Made by a program: the position numbers and the translations under genes. DNA of 64,000 nucleotides from Pogostemon cablin. Taxonomy: Eukaryota; Streptophyta; Magnoliopsida; Lamiales; Lamiaceae. The notes beneath the pieces were generated by a model. That model had not been told where the DNA came from. It worked only from the letters and a program-made list of their open reading frames with translations, and made no database searches. Numbering within the stretch: position 1 is the first letter of the stretch; each line of letters begins with the position of its first letter. The DNA lies in NCBI GenBank assembly GCA_023678885.1, contig CM042975.1, positions 26,515,405 through 26,579,404 on the forward strand. Direction: 5' to 3'. This document shows positions 57,095-64,000 of the stretch, in pieces.

Positions 57095-57540
57095 TTAAAA
57101 ATAAAAATGAGACAACTGGCAGAGCATCACTTCCAGTACCCTAAAAATGAAGAGCAACCTGAAAGAATTAGAATACACATAAAAAATAGTACTATCTTCT
57201 ACCAAAAGAGTAAGAGAATAACAAACTAAAACTAAGTAGAATGAAAGTTTAGGTAAAAAATTAAGAAAATTTAAAAGAAAACAAAAGAAAATCACAAGGA
57301 GCAGCCCTACGTTTACAGGATAACAGAAGATAGTTTTAACTAACTCATCATCATTAGAAATGATTCTAATATGTCCATTCAAATATCTTAGTCTTTCCTT
57401 TATTGCAACTTCATGCTGTTGATCATGTAGTTCTAATAGAACTTTCAAAACTAGTAATCACAGATCAAATCAACAAGTCGACGCATACCTTAATGTACTT
57501 TCTTAACATAGCTGGAAAAGCTGCCAAGAATAAAGATGAG
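57095..57540 (-). pseudogene. Exon-like fragments inside CACTA, origin unknown
   Basis: A minus-strand stretch with VLLELHDQQHEVAIKERLRY followed by LNGHIRIISNDDELVKT reads like a conserved protein exon, and 57540-57490 reads VKASEVLIFILGSFSSYVKK. I do not recognise the source gene; both lie in the same orientation as the identified captures. Confidence 0.4.
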
Positions 57541-57639
57541 AACTTCAGACGCCTTAACATGAAAATACCTTAATGTACTCTCTATCACACTTTCACTAAT
57601 GATAATAGTATATTTTTAGTAAAGAAAATCTTTAATGAG

Positions 57640-57770
57640 TAAATAGTCAGAAGGGTAACCAATCTTATTTTCAAGTTTCTCAAGGTCACTCACTTTAGTG
57701 GCGCCATCAGCATCAAGCATTAGAAGTAGTTCGCCACGTGAGTGAAGCATCCCCTGTTTAGCCATGCTTC
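57640..57770 (-). pseudogene. ALG5-like fragment captured by CACTA
   Basis: Minus strand reads GMLHSRGELLLMLDADGATK followed by VSDLEKLENKIG. This is the DXD-bearing core of dolichyl-phosphate beta-glucosyltransferase (ALG5), an ER enzyme making the glucose donor for N-glycan assembly. Only one or two exons are present, so it cannot code for an active enzyme. Confidence 0.75.
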
Positions 57771-57956
57771 CCAGAAGCAAAAATATTTAATTATTTGTTG
57801 GCAGCACAATATAATATATCAAAGTTTTTTGCTGAAATTATCATTCAGAATTCACTCACTTTTGTTATGGCTTCCCCCTTTCCATGGTTCTAGCCAAGAG
57901 AGTACCCTGACATTCTCAACACTGTGTTTAAAAAAATAATGATAAACTATTTAAAA

Positions 57957-58292
57957 TCAGAGATGATGAAGAATGCATTGCAGAAGAGGTAGCTTCAAGA
58001 CAAGACTATGGAGGAGTGAGAGAGATGGACTTACAAAGTGGTTTAAGTGGAAGAGTTTCCTTGAATGTAAATAAATAATAAATATGAGAGATTTTGTTGA
58101 GAGAGAATAAGATATATGGAGGAGTGAGAGGGATGGACTTACAAAGTGGCTAGCTTCAAGAATATAGTAAAAGTGGAAATTTCTGTAAGATTTGATACAA
58201 TCCTTTGTCATTTTTTCTTGCCCACAAAACAGTGGCGTTCTCTCCAAGTTTAAGAAAGTTTTGTGCCCATCCCACCTGACAAAATAGATCAA
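57957..58292 (-). pseudogene. Unidentified captured fragment in CACTA
   Basis: Minus strand 58285-58160 reads VGWAQNFLKLGENATVLWAR then KNDKGLYQILQKFPLLLY, which looks like an exon preceded by a splice acceptor. Source gene not recognised. An internal direct repeat (GGAGTGAGAGAGATGGACTTACAAAGTGG, partly) occurs at about 58011 and 58119. Confidence 0.4.
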
Positions 58293-58354
58293 TCAATGGA
58301 AGGTTCTTAAATAAATTAAGTAGAAGAATTACTGCCTAGTAAAAATAGTTATAT

Positions 58355-59265
58355 CTCTATATTAGCAGTGATTGTTTCAGACTTTTGCTCAACTGAGTTG
58401 GAAGATGGCACGGATGTGGTTACTTTCTTCAAAGAAGAATCTTGTTGCGAAGAAACTTTGTTCCTTTTAAGGAACTGCTCCATCAATGATGCTTGTTTCT
58501 TGAAAGCAAATTTTCTCTTTAATTCAGCTTCTTCCTTGGCCTTGCATTTTTTTTCTCTCTCTGCTTCCTCTTGCTGTCTTCTGAGAAGTTTCTGCATTTC
58601 TATTTCCTCTTTCTCACGGCGTTTTTCCTCCTTCTGTGCCTCATCATGCAACCGCTTCTGCTCTTTTTCCTGCAAGGGTTTGGTTAGTTCTAGTATAGAT
58701 GTGGAACAGAGAATCAAAATGAATAAATACACAAGTCCTTATGCAACTATCACTGAATTGTCTAGAGACTCAGAAGGTGAAAATTTGTTGTTCAATGATA
58801 TACCTACATAAAAGTTGCATAGCAATCAATAGCATTTTTAGGCCCAATTAACTGAGAACAATCAAACTCAAACAAGATAAATGTTTCCTGTGGCACATAC
58901 ACTTTGCAACATTTCCTTCTGAATTTCTCTATCCATTTTCTTCTTTGATTTCTCCATATCTCGTTTGTTTTTCTCCATTTGCTTGATTAACTATTTTTCT
59001 TCTTTCTTGGCTTCTTTTTCAGCCCTTCACAAGCAAAATATAGATTCGTCAATGTCACAAAATAATCATACGTAAATAACAAACCAAACAATTAAAAATA
59101 CATACATTTTTCTGCACCATTTTCCAGCAACATGCTCTTCATTAACAAACGAATATCTGCCTCATTGAGAACTTTACCAAGCTTTTCAGAAACTTTTATG
59201 AGAACTTGCGAGTTTTTTGGATGGTCCTCTAACTTTTCAAGAGCACTTATCATTGCTGGCATATA
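58355..59265 (-). pseudogene. FAS1 (CAF-1 large subunit)-like fragment captured by CACTA
   Basis: Three minus-strand exon-like blocks: 59265-59105 (PAMISALEKLEDHPKNSQVL, KVSEKLGKVLNEADIRLLMK), 59025-58905 (LIKQMEKNKRDMEKSKKKMD, REIQKEMLQ, with one stop just before) and 58670-58355 (EKEQKRLHDEAQKEEKRREK, KQASLMEQFLKRNKVSS). The order and charged KER repeats fit FAS1, the large subunit of chromatin assembly factor 1, which deposits H3-H4 behind replication. Intron-like gaps are retained, so capture was at DNA level. It is partial and interrupted. Confidence 0.78.
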
Positions 59266-59749
59266 TCAAATCATTGAGTTATAAAGCAGAACTTGAAATA
59301 AAGTTTCATTCGACAGCGTGAAAGACTAAGGAGCATCTCTGACAATGATAATCTCTGTTCAACAGTATTTTTGTTAATCCATGGGAGTGGATAAGTTAAT
59401 TTTGAGGCTACCATTTTACAATCATTAACAGCTACCGCTAGCTTAAATATCAAGCAAATTGGATGCTCGTGAATATAAATAAGAGCATGTATGTTCACAT
59501 AATGATTGAGTTGGCCCCTATGCTCTCCCAGGACAAGGGAAAACATGCTAAGAAATAAACTAGTGAAACTTTCTATACCAGCTATCAAATATAAGTTGTA
59601 AAATACGAGTTAATCATGATGTATTTATAGGCTGTTAAAAAACAATGTTAAATTTGAAACGTGGGACCTTAGCTCCCCATTAATCATACATACAAAAACA
59701 TGATCTAGCAGTGTAGGTAAAATTCAAAATAGAGCAATTACAGCCTACC

Positions 59750-60085
59750 TAACCTTCTCCATACTCTCCCCGGCGGCGCTCGTCACCCGCAGCTCCGACG
59801 GACAGCCGCCGTTCAAATCCACCACGCATCCAGTGTTGGTGCAGTTGCCGCCGGAACCTCCCTGAGGAACCACCAGCATCGGCAGGTTGTAGCCGTCGAC
59901 AAGGCTGACGTCGTAGAAATCCTTCACCGTGTCTCCGTTGAGCGTGAACTCCGCAAGGGTAGCAGAAGGCGCCGCTCCGCCGCCGGCGCATTCCAGCTTC
60001 CGGAGCCACATTCGTCTGTGAGGCAGGAGCATTTTCCCCTGGAGTCTTCGGTGCAGTGTGTTCTTCCCCAAAAACGGCCGCCCCA
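59750..60085 (-). pseudogene. Thaumatin-like protein fragment captured by CACTA
   Basis: Minus strand reads KLECAGGGAAPSATLAEFTL, DFYDVSLVDGYNLPMLVVPQ, GGNCTNTGCVVDLNGGCPSE and LRVTS, the central part of the thaumatin/PR-5 fold with its conserved DFYDVSLVDGYN motif and cysteines. The upstream GRPFLGKNTLHRR is shifted relative to the family, and signal peptide and C-terminal cysteines are missing. GC-rich compared with the rest of the CACTA element. Confidence 0.85.
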
Positions 60086-60089
60086 TGCC

Positions 60090-60350
60090 TGCGGTGCATT
60101 GATGATTCTGGATTCACCGCTCTATAGTGCGAAACCAGTGGAGGAAAGTGGATAACGTTAGATTACAAAAGAAGCAGAAGAAGGTGGGAAGAGGGAAACG
60201 CCTTCTTCTTTCTTCAGGGGAAGGGGAGAGAGAGGGGATGAGGTTCTTCGATTTCGGGAGAGCGACGGCTGCGAGAAGTGGTGGCGGCCGGCGGGTTCTT
60301 CCATTTCGTCAGTGGGAGATCTTCGATTTCGGCGACGCCATACCTAGGGC
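60090..60350 (-). other. GC-rich region upstream of captured fragments
   Basis: Could be captured 5' sequence: on the minus strand an ATG at about 60342 opens MASPKSKISH followed by a stop. No family recognised. Confidence 0.3.
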
Positions 60351-60504
60351 TTGATCTGTTGAATTTTGATTTACATATGTTTGATTTTTTTGTTTAAAGT
60401 CTAATAGGTGGATGAATATTTTGGGTTTAAAAAACAAAAAACGTTTTACATTAAAAGAAAACAGAACACACATTTTTTGTTTTTGTTTATTTCAATAAAA
60501 TTTT

Positions 60505-61300
60505 GTATATTTCCCGACGGAATAATCCGTCGGTAAAGTAAATATCAAATTATTTTTTTAAAATAAATTTGATATATTTACTGACGGATTAAATCCGTCG
60601 ATAATTAAAATTAATTTTTTAAAAATAAAATTTGATATATTTACCGACGAATTAAATCCGTCGATAAATTAAAGAAAAAAATATTTTTTTAAAAATTAAT
60701 TTGATATATTTACCGACGGATTAAATCCATCGCTAAATTAAAGACTAAAATTATTTTTTTTAAAATAAAATTTGTATATTTCCCGACGGAATAATTCGTC
60801 GGTAAAGTAAATACTAAATTAATTTTTAAAAATAAAATTTGATATATTTACCGACAGATTTAATCCGTCGATAATTAAAATTAATTTTTTAAAAATAAAA
60901 TTTGATATATTTACCGACGGATTAAATCCGTCGGTAAATAGAATATTAAAATTATATTTTTTAAATAATAAAATTTGATATATTTACCGACGGATTTAAT
61001 CCGTCGGTAAATTAAAGAGTAAAATTAATATTCTTTAAATAAAATTATACTTATTTATCGACGGAAAATTGACGTCGGTAATCTTTCGGGATTTAATCCC
61101 TCCAAAATAACGATGGATATATCGACGGGAAAAAATTCGTCGCTAATTCCGTCGGTAATCCGTCGCAAAAACCGTCAGTAATTTCTTTTAATGATATTTT
61201 TAAAGATAAATCGTATTAAATCAATAAAACGTCGGTAATCCGTCAGTAATCCGTCGGTAATTACCGACGGATATTTTCTGTCGGTAAATCCGTCGGTATT
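60505..61300. repeat. CACTA subterminal repeats, right
   Basis: About twelve palindromic units TTACCGACGGA-TTAA-TCCGTCGGTAA (variants TCCGTCGATAA) spaced 55-75 bp and joined by AATTTGATATAT, then a denser cluster at 61060-61300. Confidence 0.9.
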
Positions 61301-61322
61301 CCGACTGTTTCTTGTAGTGTGG

Positions 61323-62294
61323 AAAGTTCTTACCACTTAGAGATCCACTTAATCAAGAAGAGAAAAAGGAAAAGAAGGTTGAGTTGAAGCCTCTATCCGA
61401 TCATCTTGCCTATGCCTACCTTGGTGAAAATGAGACATATCCGGTAATTGTATCCTCTACTTTAACCTCTAGTCAACTTGATTTATTGCTTAATGTCCTT
61501 AAAGAGCATAAGTCGGCTATTGGTTGGTGTATTGATGATTTGAAGGGATTAGTCTAACTATTTGCATGCATAAGATAAGGCTTGAGGATGAAGGGAAAGC
61601 TTATGTTCAAAACCAAAGGAGGCTTAACCCTATTATGCAAGAAGTGGTAAAAAAAGAGGTTCTCAAGTGGTTAGACTCCGATATGATCTTTCCTATAAGT
61701 GATAGCCCCTATGTGAGTCCTTTGCATATAGTATCTAAGAAAGGGGATATGACTATAGTGAAGACCGAGAAAAATGAGACCATAGCCACTAGGACGGTGA
61801 CGGGGTGGCGTGTGTGTGTTGACTATAGAAAACTTAATGAGAACACACGTAAAGACCACTTTCCTTTACCTTTCTTGGACCAAATGTTGGATAGGTTGGC
61901 CGGGTATGAGTTTTATTGCTTTCTTGATGGGTATTCCGGGTATAATCAAATTCTCATAGCACCTAAAGATCAAGAAAAGATCGCTTTCACTTATCCTTAT
62001 GAAGTATTTGCTTTTCGAAGATTGTCATTTGGACTTTGCAATGCACCGGCCACCTTTCAAAGGTGTATGATGGCAATCTTTGAAGGTTTGATTGAGAATA
62101 TCATAGAAGTTTTCATGGATGACTTTTTGGTGTTTGGTTCTTCTTTTGATATTTGTTTGTCTAATCTTGCTATTATTCTGAAGCGATGTCAAGACACTAA
62201 TTTAGTGTTGAATTGGGAGAAGTGCCATTTCATGGTAAATGATGGCACTGTACTTGGACATCACATCTCTTCAAAGGGATTGCAAGTTGACTGA
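61323..62294 (+). pseudogene. Reverse transcriptase of element C
   Basis: A pre-RT linker (61370-61550: LKPLSDHLAYAYLGENETYP, EHKSAIGW) runs, after a stop at 61557, into RT (61566-62294) with VVKKEVLKWLDSDMIFPISD, GWRVCVDYRKLNENTRKDHF, FCFLDGYSGYNQI-type block, LSFGLCNAPATFQRCMMAIF and the active site FMDDFLVFG, all near full consensus. The text then reads AKVIAIEKLPPLNV before LINE sequence takes over. Catalytic aspartates are kept, but RNase H and integrase are absent. Confidence 0.9.
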
Positions 62295-62335
62295 GCTAAA
62301 GTTATTGCTATAGAGAAGCTTCCACCTTTGAACGT

Positions 62336-62815
62336 TATGTTAATTGTTCAAAAACGAAAGGCCGAAGCCAGAGTCACAAACATATAATTACAACTCCAAA
62401 TCGGAGCAACCAACAAGCGGAAATAAACCTATCTAGATAAAAAATGCTCGAATCTAATTACATGCATAATGATGGAATTGATCAAGCCATCCGGGAAAGG
62501 TCGGGCACCCTCGAAGAGCGCTTCGTTCTGAACCTTCCAAATGAGGAAGACGCTTTCGTAGAGAGCAAGCGTCCACCTCCTCCTCTCGCGCACATGCACA
62601 CGCCGGTCCTTACTGAGCCACTTGAAGCCGGCCTTCAACGTGGTAACCTGGCTCCTCCACTCCACTTCGTTTCTTACCCGGTTCCATACGTACCTCGTGA
62701 ACGGGCATCCGAAGAAGAGATGATCTCTCGTTTTGGGACCCCCCACGCACAGCACGCACTCGACCGAGTCTTCATACCATCTACATCTATCCATGGTAAG
62801 TAGACAAATCCTCAT
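62336..62815 (-). mobile_element. 5'-truncated LINE tail (zf-RVT domain)
   Basis: The minus-strand frame 62815-62429 has the zinc-binding region found at the C-terminus of plant LINE reverse transcriptases: CVLCVGGPKTRDHLFFGC and FTRYVWNRV, followed by a helical tail (ESVFLIWKVQNEALFEG). The 3' end points left, to 62336, where it meets RT of element C; no clear poly(A) or target duplication. The truncated 5' side coincides with the purine tract of the next LTR. Confidence 0.8.
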
Positions 62816-63054
62816 ACCTTAAGTTTGGGGATTGATCATTGTCATTTTCACCTAGATTTTAGTGTATTTATTTGTGGATTTTCGGATATTTTTATCCGTA
62901 TTTGTATGATTTTTGGTGGAGTTATTGCAATTATAGGAAATGTGATTTGGATTGATTAAATTGTGCAATAAGATTAAATGTGTGTAAAATAGGTCAAGAA
63001 ATGGAGAAAAACAGAGTCGGGAGCCTAAACGGAGATGGAAGAACAAGTCCTACT

Positions 63055-63350
63055 TATACACGGGCCGTGTGCAAAACACGACCCTATAACAAGTGGTCGT
63101 GAGTGTCATCAGAAGTCCTGCTCACCCAGGAGGAAGGTCGTGTGCTGGTGCACTTGCTGTGCGTTGTTGCATGCCCCGTGTGTAGAACATGGCCCAGTAA
63201 GTAGAAGTCGTGTATTGACATCAGAAAATGCTACACGCCCATGACAGAGACCTTATAGCGCAGCTCGAGCCGTGTCCAGAAGCACGCACAACACGCTGAA
63301 GTAGGTGTGCCCTACACGGGCCGTGCGCTGCTACACAGGCCGTGTAGATG
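63055..63350. repeat. Decayed CACG/CGTG dyad array in U3 of LTR I
   Basis: CACGGGCCGTGTG, CACGACC, GGTCGTG, CACGGGCCGTGCG and CACAGGCCGTGTAG, less regular than in A and B. Confidence 0.7.
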
Positions 63351-63407
63351 CAAAAACCTGTGCAATTTTGAGAAAGTTCTGGAAGCTTCTAGAAGGTCCA
63401 TTAGTGA

Positions 63408-63414
63408 TATAAAA
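63408..63414 (+). promoter_or_regulatory. TATA box of LTR I
   Basis: TATAAAA downstream of the dyad array, same position as in the other LTRs. Confidence 0.55.
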
Positions 63415-64000
63415 GGGTGACTTGTGCGAAAATTTGAGGAGGAGATCATTATTAGAGCAGTTACACAAACTCCTTACCATATTTTACACACACTAGATCC
63501 ATTAGATCATCTTCATCCATTAGATTCATCAATTTCCATTTAATTTGCAATAATCAATCCATAGATCCATCATCCAATCCATCCATCCACCATTAGAGAA
63601 GAGGAAAGCATCAAGGATTGAAGGAGTTAGCATTTTGAAGAGAAGGAAGGTTTCTCCATGAAAGGAAAGCCAATCTACTTTTCATTTGTTGATTTTCTTC
63701 TCATTTTGGCTCAAATGGAGCAAGGCTTGATTTGTAATGAATTAAACACAATGTTTAGTGGCTAGTCCTATAGTAGGGCTAATCATATAAATGATTGAGA
63801 TAAAGAGTTAGATGTGTAGAACTTGAGTAATGATTTGAATTAAATTGTTGATTTTCTTTTATGATATATCAATCATGGTTCATTTCAATACTTGTGTGAT
63901 TAAATTCTCTATTCATAGTGTTAGGATGGTCATTCCAATGTTGTGAGTGGATGTTTAATTGAATCATATATTGAAATGTGCATGCATGTTTGCGTAATGG

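Larger units (their letters stand above)
56392..61319. mobile_element. CACTA transposon carrying host gene fragments
   Basis: 4,928 bp with termini CACTACAAGAAAC and GTTTCTTGTAGTG, target duplication TGG (56389-56391 and 61320-61322), and dense TTACCGACGGA/TCCGTCGGTAA subterminal repeats on both sides (about 56405-56750 and 60505-61300). No transposase domain is seen, so it is non-autonomous. The interior holds minus-strand exon-like fragments of at least three host genes. It split element C between protease and reverse transcriptase. Confidence 0.93.
51764..62335 (+). mobile_element. Athila-type retrotransposon C, interrupted by a CACTA element
   Basis: 5' LTR (51764-53445), primer binding site, decayed gag, protease (55802-56173), then after the CACTA insertion the reverse transcriptase (61340-62294). 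RT breaks off at about 62335 where LINE sequence starts; RNase H, integrase and the 3' LTR are not in the window. Unlike element A it has the full gag-to-RT arrangement, so it shows what an autonomous relative looked like, but it is now full of stops. Confidence 0.85.
62833..64000 (+). repeat. Start of another Athila-type LTR (element I), running off the window
   Basis: Begins TGATCATTGTC directly after the purine tract TTAAGTTTGGGGAT (62819-62832), so it is a 3' LTR. U3 has CACG/CGTG-type dyads (63055-63350), TATA box TATAAAA (63408-63414), then a CAT-rich leader. Differs from the LTRs of A, B and C outside conserved blocks, so it is not the missing 3' LTR of element C. Confidence 0.8.

Noticed and set aside
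58368..58811. Plus-strand Ser/Cys/Phe-rich frame of 147 codons
   Set aside because: Antisense of the FAS1-like charged exon (Glu/Lys/Arg codons read backwards).
60127..60354. Plus-strand 75-codon frame near the right end of the CACTA element
   Set aside because: GC-rich, no family recognised, and opposite in orientation to all captured fragments; not supported as a gene.
62444..62803. Plus-strand frame of 119 codons
   Set aside because: Antisense of the LINE zinc-binding domain on the minus strand.

Overview
The window is plant nuclear DNA: three host genes with canonical GT-AG introns (where spliced) sit among Ty3/gypsy (Athila-like and chromovirus), Ty1/copia, LINE, CACTA, MULE-like and Stowaway-like elements. 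The ruined NLR resembles the R1/late-blight type known mainly from asterids, so an asterid such as a Lamiales species is my inference; nothing here fixes the species.

Layout. 1-11.3 kb: the 3' end and LTR of a plus-strand Athila-type element abut a young minus-strand Athila-type element (3196-11299) that codes only for gag plus protease. 11.3-14.05 kb: the 5' part of a decayed copia element. 14.1-24.9 kb: one minus-strand CC-NB-LRR gene cut into four pieces by a chromovirus (18358-23593, target duplication CACAC), a gypsy-like remnant (about 17076-17735) and a solo-LTR-like insertion (14554-16485, target duplication TATAT). 25-42 kb: an AT-rich gene island full of MITEs with three genes: an arabinogalactan peptide (27076-27368, minus), a TraB-domain membrane protein (33553-36565, plus) and a polyol/monosaccharide transporter with two apparent frameshifts (40364-41897, plus). 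42-48.7 kb: MITEs, a foldback element, a long TA repeat, and a 1.75-kb region with about 30 copies of one short motif in opposing orientation. 48.7-64 kb: an Athila-like 3' region with an ORF1-like protein, then a plus-strand Athila-type element (from 51764) split by a 4.9-kb CACTA element (56392-61319, target duplication TGG) carrying minus-strand fragments of at least three host genes (ALG5-like, FAS1/CAF-1-like, thaumatin-like), then a LINE tail and the start of another LTR.

The most notable signals are: (1) arrays of short palindromic dyads in the U3 of the Athila-type LTRs, with a different dyad core in another LTR; (2) a stem-loop with a GNRA-type loop next to the polypurine tract whose stem shows compensatory changes between two elements; (3) the multi-gene capture CACTA; (4) an intact 870-codon gag-protease frame with an unusual C-terminal tail in an element without reverse transcriptase; (5) the opposed GCGGACA/TGTCCGC arrays at 46.5-48.25 kb.

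The three host genes have no evident functional link. No rRNA, tRNA or CRISPR was recognised. Family names come from reading motifs, without any database search.
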